DNA of 41,891 nucleotides from Clostridia bacterium (GTDB lineage Bacteria; Bacillota; Sulfobacillia; JAJZYS01; JAJYTV01), in the NCBI GenBank assembly GCA_027420455.1, contig DAIBJA010000046.1:1-41891 (forward strand). The letters are read 5' to 3'. A program made the translations under genes and the position numbers. Shown piece after piece: positions 1 through 8,308 of this stretch. Each line of letters begins with the position of its first letter. Position 1 is the stretch's first letter. The notes beneath the pieces are model-generated. The model was not told the origin of the DNA, did no database searches, and saw only the letters and a list, made by a program, of their open reading frames with translations.

Positions 1-139
1 TCGTCCAGTAGAGCGCCGTAAAGAAGCTCGTGTGCTGCGACCACGCGAAGAGCAGGGCACTGACATAGACGATGACGGCGACCACCATCAGCGTCCGGGC
101 CGTACGCCCAAAGAGAAATCCACGGCGCATGCGGGTCAT
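1..139 (-). CDS. putative pore-loop ion channel, N-terminal fragment
   Basis: Reading leftward from an ATG at 139, an open frame of 46 codons runs off the window edge. It shows a basic N-terminus (MTRMRRG), one hydrophobic segment at about residues 17-33, and then SFFTALYWT at the window end. That last string resembles the start of the pore helix of two-TM potassium channels, where an ALYWT-like motif precedes the TVGYGD filter, but the filter itself lies outside the window, so the assignment is inference. The start is uncertain: no good ribosome site precedes the ATG, although a GGAGG lies about 60 bp upstream. It follows the GNAT gene on the same strand after about 150 bp that hold nothing else I recognise. 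Confidence 0.45.
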   Translation of the reverse strand, partial: MTRMRRGFLFGRTARTLMVVAVIVYVSALLFAWSQHTSFFTALYWT

Positions 140-293
140 CAGTTGGCGAAACGTCTGGAATAAGCCGCCCTGGTCTCTCGTGGGACCTGCCGTTACGCAC
201 CCTCCAATCGGATCCGAGGAGCCTATGGAGGTTGTTCGCCACAGGCGCATGGGCACCTTGTACGCTGTCAAGCAACAGACGGTTCGTGCGATA

Positions 294-1157
294 TCAGGCC
301 GGCACGCTTCGCCGCATGAGGTATTGCGCCAGCATTTCGTGGTAACCGAGCGATGTGAGCGCCGCCAGGGTCGCGGACTCCGAAGCGGGGATGTTCATGG
401 CGATAGAGCGCGGCACCGGGCCAAGGACACGGGCAACGAGGACCTCAAGCAGACGCTGCGCATCAGAAGACTCCGGCGACGCGACCGCCTGGTAGATGGT
501 CGTAGCGATCGGGACGCCCTCGCGGTACCTGCGGCGCAGGAGCGCGTAGGCGAGCGTCTTGCCGGTCTCGCTCCTGAGGTACGCAGCGCGCCCGCCGGGG
601 ATGCTCTGCCAGCGGCACTGCCAGGGAGCGGCGCTGCGATAGAACGGCACAGCGGCGACGGTCTCGGCATCCGCTTCCTCCACCAGAATGCCGGACTCTG
701 AAGCGGATGGCGGCTGCGTCGCCGTCCACTCCAGCACCGAGAGCCGGTCGCGAATCTCGTAACCCTCCCGGCGATAGAGCCGCAAAGCGCTGTCGTTGCT
801 TGTCACGACCTCCAGCGTTGCGAGGTGCGCTCCAGCAACGCGGTAGCGCTCCAATGCTGAGCGAATCAGCAGTGTACCGACGCCCTGGCCGCGGTGGTCG
901 GTCGCGACCCCGGTGCCACCGTTGTAGGCCTCCTTGCGCCCACCCATCTCGCGCATGCCGCTCAGGGCGATGCCGACCGGCCGTGCACCGTCGAATGCGA
1001 CAACGGAAATCTCGGGGTCGATCTCATCCTGGGCGATGTGCGCGAGCCACTCTCCCATCGTCATCCTACCCGCGTAGGGATAACCCTCGAATCCGTCGCT
1101 CCACGCACGAAACCCGTCCTCGAAAGCCACCTGGCTCAGTGTGCGGACGTCCACCAC
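294..1157 (-). CDS. GNAT family N-acetyltransferase, two-domain
   Basis: A 287-residue protein whose first half is a standard GNAT acetyl-CoA-dependent N-acetyltransferase. Motif A is visible as GVATDHRGQGVGTLL (about residues 83-97), followed by NDSALRLYRREGY (121-133), the usual motif B region. The second half (about 155-287) is of similar size and looks like a degenerate second GNAT domain without a clear acetyl-CoA loop. The GTG at 1157 is preceded by GGGGGAG at 6 nt. The substrate cannot be read from sequence; small-molecule or antibiotic acetylation is possible given the exporters and AAC(3)-type enzyme nearby, but this is only context. Cytoplasmic. Confidence 0.85.
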   Translation of the reverse strand: MVDVRTLSQVAFEDGFRAWSDGFEGYPYAGRMTMGEWLAHIAQDEIDPEISVVAFDGARPVGIALSGMREMGGRKEAYNGGTGVATDHRGQGVGTLLIRSALERYRVAGAHLATLEVVTSNDSALRLYRREGYEIRDRLSVLEWTATQPPSASESGILVEEADAETVAAVPFYRSAAPWQCRWQSIPGGRAAYLRSETGKTLAYALLRRRYREGVPIATTIYQAVASPESSDAQRLLEVLVARVLGPVPRSIAMNIPASESATLAALTSLGYHEMLAQYLMRRSVPA

Positions 1158-1380
1158 GTACTCCCCCAGGACAAGGCATGGCTACATGCTAGCGGAAATA
1201 CAGGCGGTCTTGCACGATGCGTCGCTCGGGCGGCTATGGTGGGCCCCGTGGCCCCAGGCGCCAGGGAACAAGCCCCAATCAAGTGGTCGCCGGGTTTCCC
1301 GATGTGAAGGAGACGTGACTGATCGTTTCGAAATCGACCCCATTCCAGGCGTCTTCTGGCCAGGACGAGGGGTGAGCTCA

Positions 1381-2154
1381 GTGCACCAGAGGCTGATCGC
1401 CGTCGCGGCTTGCACCGCCTTCCTCCTTGCCGCCTGCGGCACGGCGCCCGAGACGGCGTCAGGCCATGCGAAAACCTTCACCGCCCACAACCAGAGGGCG
1501 AAGCCCGGTATGAACCCAGAAGCGGTGCCCAACGGGCCGCCGCACCCGCAGGCATCCGGCAGCATCGCCGTCACGCTGCCCGTCACGAAGCTCAGCACAA
1601 GTTTCGGGGTCGACTATGGCCTGACTGTCCCAAACTCCGTCACGGTCACGATACCAGCCGCCTGGGTAGGCGACGTGGCCGCCTACTGGTCCGGCACCGT
1701 CTTCCTCGCTCCCGCTGGCTGGACTGGACGAGGCCTCTACGGGGCGGACGGCAGCGGCGGCATCACCCTCTATCCCGCGGGTGGCAGCCCCAGCCGCGGA
1801 GAGCGCATCACGATCTTCTCGGATGGCGGTTGCGTAGGCTGCGGCGTCGAGCCGGCAGCGCAGTTCTTTCCCTACCTGCGCACGCACTGGTCCCAGGTGC
1901 GCGTGATCGATGCGCCGGCACCAAGGCCTGTCCGCGTCATCTCTGAAGTCTTCCTGTCGCCGAACATCGCGGCCTACCGCCTGCCCGACACGCGGGACGG
2001 GCTCGAGGTGAACGGCGTCGCATATTCGGGCCTGATCGACCACGCTTCCGACATCACCTTCGAGCAGATGAACGCCTATCTCCCGGCTAGTGATCACGGC
2101 CTGGCGACGGTCATTCTCAATTACTTCCTGGCGCACGCCATGACGATGCCCTGA
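1381..2154 (+). CDS. putative lipoprotein, DUF4850-like
   Basis: A 257-residue protein starting with GTG at 1381, preceded by GAGGGG at 8 nt. The N-terminus has a short hydrophobic signal peptide ending in a lipobox, FLLAAC (about residues 15-20), so it should be lipidated at Cys20 and anchored outside the membrane. The mature part starts with a Pro/Asn-rich linker. The domain behind it contains YWSGTVFLAPAGWTGRG and GADGSGGITLYP, which resemble the DUF4850 family as I remember it; this is a weak family call and the family has no known function. A CVGC pair sits in the middle and could form a disulfide. An open frame extends upstream to 1141, but that part overlaps the divergent GNAT gene and lacks a ribosome site. 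Confidence 0.7.
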   Translation: MHQRLIAVAACTAFLLAACGTAPETASGHAKTFTAHNQRAKPGMNPEAVPNGPPHPQASGSIAVTLPVTKLSTSFGVDYGLTVPNSVTVTIPAAWVGDVAAYWSGTVFLAPAGWTGRGLYGADGSGGITLYPAGGSPSRGERITIFSDGGCVGCGVEPAAQFFPYLRTHWSQVRVIDAPAPRPVRVISEVFLSPNIAAYRLPDTRDGLEVNGVAYSGLIDHASDITFEQMNAYLPASDHGLATVILNYFLAHAMTMP

Positions 2155-2212
2155 CCGCCCATCGCCCTCCAGGTGCTCCGGCGCCATGAGACAACGAGAT
2201 TGACAGGCATCT

Positions 2213-2218
2213 TAGAAT
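2213..2218 (+). promoter_or_regulatory. candidate -10 box upstream of the MFS/AAC cassette
   Basis: TAGAAT matches five of six positions of the sigma-A -10 consensus and lies about 57 bp before the likely start of the first exporter. No convincing -35 is seen at 16-18 bp; a TTGACA at 2200-2205 is too close to pair with it. Weak call. Confidence 0.3.
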
Positions 2219-2274
2219 AGGTCATGCGCCTTGCCTGCGACGGGGCGCCAGGCAACTGTCAGTCATGCGGAGGG

Positions 2275-3543
2275 ATGATGCTGGTGGCGCGGCTTGAAAG
2301 GCACGTGCCGGCTCTCCTGCGGGAAGCTCCCTTCCGCAGGTACTGGATCGGCCAGGGAGCTTCACTCCTGGGTGATCAGATCCGCATGCTCGCCCTGCCG
2401 TTGACGGCCGTTCTCGTCCTGCACGCGACTGCCACGGGCATGGCTTTCCTCAGTGCGATCGGCATGCTGCCGTGGCTCCTCTTCGCCGTGCATGCCGGCG
2501 CGTTCGTGGACCGCCGCGGCAAGCGCCGCCAGACGATGCTCGCGGCCGATCTTGCGCGGGCGGCGTTGCTGCTGGCGGTTCCGGCCGCCTTCCTGCGCCA
2601 TGTCATCAGCCTGCCGCTTCTGCTCGCGATCTCGTTCCTCGTCGGCACCTGCTCCGTCTTCTTCAGCGTCTCCTCGAGCACGCTCTTCGTCGCCCTCGTG
2701 TCACGGGACCGCTACGTGGAGGCGGGATCGCTCCTCAGCGGAGCGCGCTCAGGAGCGTTCCTGATCGGCCCCGGTATCGGAGGCTACCTCATCCAGCTCT
2801 TCTCCGCGCCCTTCGCGCTCCTCGGGGACGCCCTCTCCTTTCTCGCCTCCGCCCTCTCGCTCGCAACGATCCGGCCGGTAGAGCCGCCGGCCGCGACGCG
2901 GGAGGCGAGGGACGTCCTCTCCGGGCTGCGCTTCATCCGCTCTTCGCCCGTCCTGCGCGCCTCGCTCGGAGCCGCTGGCACCGTGAGTCTCTTTCAGTCG
3001 ATCTTCAGTGCGCTCTACATCCTCTACGCCACGCGTTGCCTCCACGTCACACCGTTCGAATGGGGCATCATCCTGGGGCCGAGCTCCGTGGGAGCCATCC
3101 TGGCGAGCATCCTCGCCTTGCGCCTCAGCCGCGTAATCGGCCTCGGGCGCACCTTGCTCCTGGGCACGCTCTTCTACACCATGCCCTACCTGCTCGTTCC
3201 CCTGGCTGGGGGCCCGCATGTCCTCGTGGTAACCATGCTCTTTCTCGCCGAGTGCGCGGTCGGCGCCGGGTCGATGATCCGCGAGATCTCGAGCGGCGCC
3301 ATCCAGGCGGCGGCGATCCCCGACGAGGTTCGCGCCCGTGCCACGGCCGGCTTCGTCACGGTCAGCAGCGGCATCCGCCCCATCGGCGCACTCGCCGCGG
3401 GCCTCCTCGCCGAGATCCTCGGCCTGCACCCGACGATCTGGATCGCCGCCATCGGCGCGTCGCTCGCCTTTCTCTGGCTTCTGCCCCTCCGCCTGGGCCG
3501 CATGCGCTCGGTGGACGACCTCGCCGCCCCGTCGGCGTCCTGA
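2275..3543 (+). CDS. MFS transporter, drug:H+ antiporter type (DHA3-like)
   Basis: A 422-residue integral membrane protein with about 12 hydrophobic segments. The loop after the second segment carries the MFS motif A variant GAFVDRRGKRR, and the early RYWIGQGASLLGDQI matches the N-terminus of the MFS_3/DHA3 group that includes macrolide and siderophore exporters. It would expel a small molecule using the proton gradient; the substrate is unknown. The frame opens at an ATG at 2224, but a candidate -10 box lies just upstream of that; the ATG pair at 2275/2278 follows GGAGGG only directly and GTG 2284 has better spacing, so the exact start is uncertain by a few codons. It heads a same-strand run with a second MFS gene and an AAC(3)-type acetyltransferase. 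Confidence 0.85.
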   Translation: MMLVARLERHVPALLREAPFRRYWIGQGASLLGDQIRMLALPLTAVLVLHATATGMAFLSAIGMLPWLLFAVHAGAFVDRRGKRRQTMLAADLARAALLLAVPAAFLRHVISLPLLLAISFLVGTCSVFFSVSSSTLFVALVSRDRYVEAGSLLSGARSGAFLIGPGIGGYLIQLFSAPFALLGDALSFLASALSLATIRPVEPPAATREARDVLSGLRFIRSSPVLRASLGAAGTVSLFQSIFSALYILYATRCLHVTPFEWGIILGPSSVGAILASILALRLSRVIGLGRTLLLGTLFYTMPYLLVPLAGGPHVLVVTMLFLAECAVGAGSMIREISSGAIQAAAIPDEVRARATAGFVTVSSGIRPIGALAAGLLAEILGLHPTIWIAAIGASLAFLWLLPLRLGRMRSVDDLAAPSAS

Positions 3544-3634
3544 GAGCTGCCGCGACCTGCACCGCCGCCGCGGGACAGGAGGCCTGCGGGCGCGAACCGA
3601 ATCACGGGACAGGCTGCCATCCATCGGGGGGACC

Positions 3635-4852
3635 ATGAACAGAGAGAGCCGATCGCAGCTCACGCGCTTCTACTTCGGCACGTTCTGGCTCTACAGCGCC
3701 GACCTCTTTGTTCTTCTCGCCGCCCGCTGGGGCATCGTGGCAGGGGGCGGCTCAGCGATCACCCTGGCGCTCGTGTTCATCCTGCATGCGCTGCCGCAGC
3801 TCGCGGTGGGCATCGTGGGCCCCGAGCGCGTCGGCGGCCACCGGCGGCTGCCCATCGTCGCGGTCCTGGGCGGCATCGGCCTGGCGGCCGTGTCTGTCGC
3901 AGCCTTCGCTGGCGGCGGTCGCGCGTTCGTTCTGCTGCTTCTCACGGCATCTTTCCTCGCAGGCTGGGCGAACGCTGTGGCGGTGCCGCTCGGCCAGGCA
4001 TCGCTGATGCAGTGCCTGCCCGCCGCACAGCGGGTGCGCGGCTCGCGCGGCTACGAGATCGCCTCGCGCATCCCGACGCTTGCCGGGCCGATCGTCGGTG
4101 GCGCCCTCATCGGCCTCCTGGGCGTCCGTGAGCTCCTCGTCGGGGCCATGGTATTCTTCCTGCTGGCCGCCTCGGCCTACCGGCGATGGACGCTGCCCGC
4201 GTTCGCTCCGTCGCCGCGCCTCGGTTCCCTTCGGCAGAGCCTCACAGCGATCCGTGGCGACCGCTGGCTCCTGACAGCGCTCACCGTGCGCGGACTCCAA
4301 AACCTCTTCTGGCCAGCCTTCTCGCTCGGCCTGCCGCTCCTGGTGGTCGGGCGGCTGCACGGCGGCGCTCTCGCCTACGGCTTCCTCCTGACCTGCTACG
4401 GCGTCGCCACCCTGCTCTCCGCCGGCCTGTCCGCGCGTCTGCGCCTTTCGCATCTGCGCTGGCTCTACTACCTCAGCTGGGTGACAACCGGACTCGGCTT
4501 CCTCGTCCTCTCCGCGGCCACGAGCATGGCCGCCGCAGGCGCCGGTGCGCTCCTGGCAGGCATCGGATCACCGTTCGTGCACATGGCGCTCGATACGCAC
4601 ATCGGTACGAACGTCGCCGTAGAGGTGCAATCGGCCCTCTTCGGCTTCCAGCGCCTGGTGATGTCGGTCCTCGGCCTCGTGGGTTCCTACGCGGTCGGCT
4701 TGTGGCTGACGGTGGACACCCCCCATGGAGCCCTGGCCACCTCGGGCGAAGGGCTGGCGGTGATCGGCGTCGCGGGCGCCCTCGCCATGCTTTTGCTGGG
4801 CAGGCGCGCAAGGAGCAGCGACGCACACTCCCTGCCTGGGCAAGGCGCCTGA
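3635..4852 (+). CDS. MFS transporter, second exporter of the cassette
   Basis: A 405-residue membrane protein with about 11-12 hydrophobic segments, starting at ATG 3635 with GGGGGG 3 nt before it. Its N-terminal RFYFGTFWLYSADLF and the later SRGYEIASRIPTLAGPIVGG follow the fold pattern of MFS exporters, but motif A is poor (GPERVGGHRRLP) and it differs strongly from the preceding MFS protein, so it is not a simple duplicate. It lies 91 bp after the first exporter and 43 bp before the acetyltransferase gene, which suggests co-transcription. Substrate unknown. An open frame continues upstream to 3338 inside the previous gene and is not used. Confidence 0.8.
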   Translation: MNRESRSQLTRFYFGTFWLYSADLFVLLAARWGIVAGGGSAITLALVFILHALPQLAVGIVGPERVGGHRRLPIVAVLGGIGLAAVSVAAFAGGGRAFVLLLLTASFLAGWANAVAVPLGQASLMQCLPAAQRVRGSRGYEIASRIPTLAGPIVGGALIGLLGVRELLVGAMVFFLLAASAYRRWTLPAFAPSPRLGSLRQSLTAIRGDRWLLTALTVRGLQNLFWPAFSLGLPLLVVGRLHGGALAYGFLLTCYGVATLLSAGLSARLRLSHLRWLYYLSWVTTGLGFLVLSAATSMAAAGAGALLAGIGSPFVHMALDTHIGTNVAVEVQSALFGFQRLVMSVLGLVGSYAVGLWLTVDTPHGALATSGEGLAVIGVAGALAMLLLGRRARSSDAHSLPGQGA

Positions 4853-4895
4853 CCGCGGCTCTGCCCGTACGGTCGGATATGGAAAGGAGATCGCG

Positions 4896-5726
4896 ATGTC
4901 TGAAGAAAGCCTCGTCGCAGGAACGCCGGCGCCTCGCACCCGCGCCAGCCTGGCTCAGGACTTCGCGCGCCTCGGGCTCGCACGGGGCGATCTCGTCCTG
5001 ATGCACGCGTCCCTAAGCAGTCTCGGCTGGGTCGCGGGCGGCGCGCCCGCCGTCCTCCTGGCGCTCATGGACGTTCTGGGCGATACCGGCACCCTGGTTG
5101 TCCCGACCCAGACAGGCGACAACTCGGACCCCGAAGACTGGAGCCGGCCGCCGGTGCCGGAAGACTGGTGGCCGGTGATCCGGGCCGAGATGCCCGCGTA
5201 CGATCCCGCCATCACCCCGAGCCGTGGCATGGGCCGCATCCCGGAAGCCCTGCGCACCTGGCCGGGTGCAAGGCGCAGCGCCCATCCCCAGGTGTCCTTC
5301 GCAGCCCTCGGGCCGCTTGCCGCCGAGGTGACCCGCGACCACCCCTTCGATGATGGACTGGGCGAAAGGTCTCCGCTCGGACTCCTCTACCGTCGCGGAG
5401 CGAAGGTGCTTCTGCTCGGCGTCGGCTACGACAGCGCCACGGCGATTCATCTCGCGGAGTACAGGGTACCTGGGGTGCCGCGGGATACCTTCGGTGCGGC
5501 GGCCTTGGTCGGACCCGAGCGGCGCTGGGTCACCTACCGGGACGTCGAGCACCTCGACTCGGACGAACTCTTCCCTGCCCTCGGCGAAGGCTACGAGCGT
5601 CTGCATCCCGTCGTGTCAGGCCAGGTTGGGTCGGCACGGGCGCGTCTTCTGCCCATGCGCGACCTCGTGGACTTCGCCGAGATCTGGATCGCAAGGCATC
5701 TGGCGGGCCAGGACAACGATATCTAG
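4896..5726 (+). CDS. aminoglycoside 3-N-acetyltransferase family protein
   Basis: A 276-residue protein of the AAC(3)/YokD family (antibiotic_NAT fold), which transfers acetyl from acetyl-CoA to the 3-amino group of aminoglycosides or to other amines. Visible family marks are HASLSSLGWVAGGA (37-50), the RSAHPQVSFAALGP block (127-140), and GYDSATAIHLAEY (177-189) holding the Asp, Thr, His and Glu around the active site. The ATG at 4896 has AAAGGAG 6 nt before it. Chromosomal members in Bacillota often act on unknown amines, so true drug resistance is inference. It ends the exporter cassette; an inverted repeat follows. Confidence 0.9.
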   Translation: MSEESLVAGTPAPRTRASLAQDFARLGLARGDLVLMHASLSSLGWVAGGAPAVLLALMDVLGDTGTLVVPTQTGDNSDPEDWSRPPVPEDWWPVIRAEMPAYDPAITPSRGMGRIPEALRTWPGARRSAHPQVSFAALGPLAAEVTRDHPFDDGLGERSPLGLLYRRGAKVLLLGVGYDSATAIHLAEYRVPGVPRDTFGAAALVGPERRWVTYRDVEHLDSDELFPALGEGYERLHPVVSGQVGSARARLLPMRDLVDFAEIWIARHLAGQDNDI

Positions 5727-5746
5727 GCCGGGACGCCATACGTCAA

Positions 5747-5781
5747 GGGGCGGCATCCCCGACACTGGAGGATGTCGCCCC
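5747..5781. terminator. bidirectional hairpin between convergent genes
   Basis: GGGGCGGCATCC (5747-5758) pairs with GGATGTCGCCCC (5770-5781), with one G-T position and an 11-nt loop. It lies between the ends of the AAC(3)-type gene and the DmpA-type gene. There is no T-run on either side, so termination efficiency is uncertain. Confidence 0.5.
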
Positions 5782-5799
5782 CGCTCTGGCCAGCGGAGT

Positions 5800-6888
5800 T
5801 CAGAGAGGCAGCCGCTTGTAGTTCCGCACCGTCTCGAGGAGTTCGTCACCGTCGAGCGCCGGCACCATTCGTCCCTCAGGCCGTACGGCCACCATCGGCT
5901 CGCCGGCGAGGAGGGCGTTCAGCACCGCCTCCTCCACCGCCTGGCAGACGGCTTCGTAGACAGGATCGAAGCACTCGTCGTTCAGGGCTTCGAAATGCAG
6001 GAGGTCGCCTGCGGACTGCGGCAGCGGCGACGGATTGGCGGTCGAGAAGGCGAGGAAGAGGTCGCCCGAGCTGTTGCCCCCTGACGTGCCGGTGCGCGCG
6101 ATGCCAAGTGCCGCCCGGCGCGCGAGGCGCCTGAGCTGGTGCGGCAGCATCGGCAGGTCGGTCGCGACGATGCCGATGACCGAGCCCCGCTCCGGTTCGC
6201 TCCTCTTGGCGGCCATGAGGCGACCGACCGGCACGCCGCAGACGGTGAGGAGGTCCGGCCGGCCGAAGTTCGCCTGCACGAACGCCCCGACCGTCCCCCT
6301 GACCTCGCCCGTGCCTACGACGCGGGAGGACGTGCCGCTGCCGCCCTTGTGGCCATAGCAGATCATGCCCGTGCCGCCGCCGACGCTCCCCTCCGCGACC
6401 GGCCCGCCGTCGGCGCAGGCGATGGCCTCGCGCACGTTCTCCTCGGTCACGTGCTGGCCGAGCACGTCGCTCAGCACACCGTCGTAGGTTTCGGCCACCA
6501 CCGGCAGCGACCAGAGGTGGTCAGCCGTGAAGGCGTCACGGTACGTCTCGATCATGTAGCGGACCGCCGCGTGGTGGACGATGCCCAAGGAGTGCGTGTT
6601 CGTGAGGCAGATCGGACCGACGAAGTAGCCGCCGTCCTCGACCCACTGGAGGCCCGTCATCTCGCCGTTGCCGTTCAGGCGGAAGCTGCCCGCCCAGGCC
6701 GGCCGCAAGGGGCCCGCCTTGCCAAAGGGCAGGATCGCCGTGACGCCGGTGCGCACGATCGGCTTGCCCTCCTCGCGCCGTATCGTGCGATAGCCCACCT
6801 CGACCCCTGGAACATCGGTGATCGCGTTGTGACAGCCCGTCTCGCCCTCGAGCGGCAACCCGAGCTCGCGCGCGCGCCTTGGTGCCAT
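5800..6888 (-). CDS. P1/DmpA family peptidase (L-aminopeptidase/D-esterase type)
   Basis: A 362-residue member of the DmpA family (MEROPS S58), N-terminal nucleophile hydrolases that cleave themselves before a serine, which becomes the new N-terminal nucleophile. The cleavage-site motif is visible as TGTSGGNSSGD (266-276). The N-terminal block NAITDVPGVEVG (21-32), the TNTHSLG segment (97-103), and the glycine-rich EGSVGGGTG with CYGHKGGSGTSSR are typical. Members hydrolyse N-terminal residues of small peptides, amides or beta-peptides; the substrate here cannot be read. It starts 17 bp after rdgB ends, so it is the last gene of an rph-rdgB-dmpA unit. No signal peptide is seen. Confidence 0.9.
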   Translation of the reverse strand: MAPRRARELGLPLEGETGCHNAITDVPGVEVGYRTIRREEGKPIVRTGVTAILPFGKAGPLRPAWAGSFRLNGNGEMTGLQWVEDGGYFVGPICLTNTHSLGIVHHAAVRYMIETYRDAFTADHLWSLPVVAETYDGVLSDVLGQHVTEENVREAIACADGGPVAEGSVGGGTGMICYGHKGGSGTSSRVVGTGEVRGTVGAFVQANFGRPDLLTVCGVPVGRLMAAKRSEPERGSVIGIVATDLPMLPHQLRRLARRAALGIARTGTSGGNSSGDLFLAFSTANPSPLPQSAGDLLHFEALNDECFDPVYEAVCQAVEEAVLNALLAGEPMVAVRPEGRMVPALDGDELLETVRNYKRLPL

Positions 6889-6905
6889 GGGTGCCCTCGC
6901 CTCTT

Positions 6906-7484
6906 TCAGCCTTGCTCGGCCAGGAGCTCGCAGAGCATGCGCATCGCCTTGCCGCGGTGCGAGTGGCGCGACTTCTCCTCGGGAATCAGCTCAGCCGCGC
7001 TCAACTTGAGCTCTGGCACGTAGAAGAGCGGATCGTAGCCGAATCCGCCCGTGCCGCGCGGCACGTGAAGAATCTCGCCCTCCCACGTGCCCATGGCGCT
7101 CCACTCGCGCTCGCCGTCGAACAGCACAAGCGCCGCCCGGTAGCGCGCCTTGCGGCTCTGCTGGCCCTCGAGCCGCTCGAGCAGCAGCCGGTTGTTGCGC
7201 TCATCAGTGGCGTCCGGGCCCGAGAAGCGGGCGCTGTAGATACCCGGCGCGCCAAGGAGCGCCTCCACCTCGATCCCGGAGTCGTCGGCCAGGACTGGCC
7301 TCTTCGTGGCGATCTGGCCGTGCACCGCCTTGAGCCGCGCGTTCTCGAGAAAGCTCGAGCCCGTCTCCTCCGGCATCTCCACCTCGTCCGACAGCGCGAC
7401 GATGCGGATGCCGTAGGGCTCGGCGATCTGGGCCATCTCGCGCAGCTTGCCGGGATTGCGCGTTGCGAGGACGATCTCACGCAC
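6906..7484 (-). CDS. rdgB: XTP/dITP diphosphatase (HAM1/RdgB family)
   Basis: A 192-residue housekeeping enzyme that hydrolyses ITP, dITP and XTP to monophosphates and so keeps deaminated purines out of DNA and RNA. It carries the family marks TRNPGK (8-13) for triphosphate binding, LADDSGIEVEAL (65-76) with the metal-binding acidic pair, the GGFGYDPLF block and SHRGKA near the C-terminus. Length is standard. It overlaps the end of rph by 8 bp, so translation is probably coupled, and this rph-rdgB order is common in Bacillota. Cytoplasmic. Confidence 0.97.
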   Translation of the reverse strand: MREIVLATRNPGKLREMAQIAEPYGIRIVALSDEVEMPEETGSSFLENARLKAVHGQIATKRPVLADDSGIEVEALLGAPGIYSARFSGPDATDERNNRLLLERLEGQQSRKARYRAALVLFDGEREWSAMGTWEGEILHVPRGTGGFGYDPLFYVPELKLSAAELIPEEKSRHSHRGKAMRMLCELLAEQG

Positions 7485-8217
7485 GGCCTGTCACCCGCGA
7501 GAGGCGCTCACCGAGAACCTCCGCCTGGAGTGCCAGGAGCTCTGCCGTGCCTTCCCTGGCCAGACCCAGCAGGACGTCGAACTGGGACGGACGCAGAGGC
7601 TCCGCCTCGGCGGTCGTCTGCAGTTCGACGAAACTGCCCTCCGACGTCATGACGAAGTTCGCGTCGACATCCGCCTGCGCGTCCTCCTGGTAGCAGAGAT
7701 CGAGCATCGCCTCGCCGCCGACGATGCCCGCGGAGACGGCGGCTATCTGCCGCAGGAGCGGCCGTCCGACCGTGCGGTCGAGATCCTGCAGCCAGGCGAG
7801 TGCGTCGACGAGCGCCACCATGGCTCCCGTGATCGACGCGGTGCGCGTGCCGCCGTCCGCCTGAAGCACGTCACAGTCCACCCACAGCGTGCGGTCGCCG
7901 ATCGCCTTGAGGTCGAGCGCCTGGCGGAGCGATCGCCCGATCAGCCGCTGGATCTCGTGCGAACGCCCGCTCGCATGGCCGCGCGTCACCTCGCGCGCCG
8001 TGCGCTGGGCCGTGGCGCGCGGCAGCATGGCGTATTCGGCCGTCAGCCAGCCCCCCATGCCCCGGCGCCAGGCCGGCACCTTGTCCTCCACCGTGACGGT
8101 GCAGACGACGCGCGTCTGTCCCACCGCGATCAGACACGAACCCTCGGCCTGCGGCAGGAAGCCGCGCTCCATCACGACCCGCCGCATCTCGTCGCTCCCA
8201 CGTCCATCCGGTCGCAA
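7477..8217 (-). CDS. rph: ribonuclease PH
   Basis: A 246-residue phosphorolytic 3'-5' exoribonuclease that trims tRNA 3' ends. Diagnostic segments are RPDGRG at the N-terminus, the VTVEDKVP stretch, GRSHEIQRLIGRSLR, and DCDVLQADGGTRTASITGA, which forms the phosphate and RNA site. The start is TTG at 8217 (TTG CGA CCG GAT), preceded by GGAAGG. First gene of the rph-rdgB-dmpA unit. The closing hairpin of the upstream symporter gene sits just before it, so it needs its own promoter, which I could not identify with confidence (a TACACT near 8250 lacks a -35). Confidence 0.97.
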   Translation of the reverse strand: MRPDGRGSDEMRRVVMERGFLPQAEGSCLIAVGQTRVVCTVTVEDKVPAWRRGMGGWLTAEYAMLPRATAQRTAREVTRGHASGRSHEIQRLIGRSLRQALDLKAIGDRTLWVDCDVLQADGGTRTASITGAMVALVDALAWLQDLDRTVGRPLLRQIAAVSAGIVGGEAMLDLCYQEDAQADVDANFVMTSEGSFVELQTTAEAEPLRPSQFDVLLGLAREGTAELLALQAEVLGERLSRVTGRA

Positions 8218-8262
8218 AAGGCCTTCCGCCCTTCTCTTGTGCTTCTGCCAGTGTAGCGCAAA

Positions 8263-8296
8263 CGGCCCCCCCGGCGCCTTAGCGCCGGGAGGGCCG
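8263..8296 (-). terminator. strong hairpin ending the NCS1 symporter gene
   Basis: CGGCCCCCCCGGCGC (8263-8277) pairs with GCGCCGGGAGGGCCG (8282-8296) over 15 bp with one mismatch and a 4-nt loop. Read on the minus strand it follows the symporter stop codon by about a dozen bases and ends in a short TTT, so it fits a factor-independent terminator of moderate T-content. Confidence 0.75.
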
Positions 8297-8308
8297 ATAC
8301 AGATCCGC

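Noticed and set aside
1141-1380. N-terminal extension of the lipoprotein gene
   Set aside because: It would overlap the start of the divergent GNAT gene and would bury the signal peptide and lipobox inside the protein.
2200-2205. TTGACA as a -35 box for the first MFS gene
   Set aside because: No -10-like hexamer lies 16-18 bp downstream; the TAGAAT nearby is only 7 bp away.
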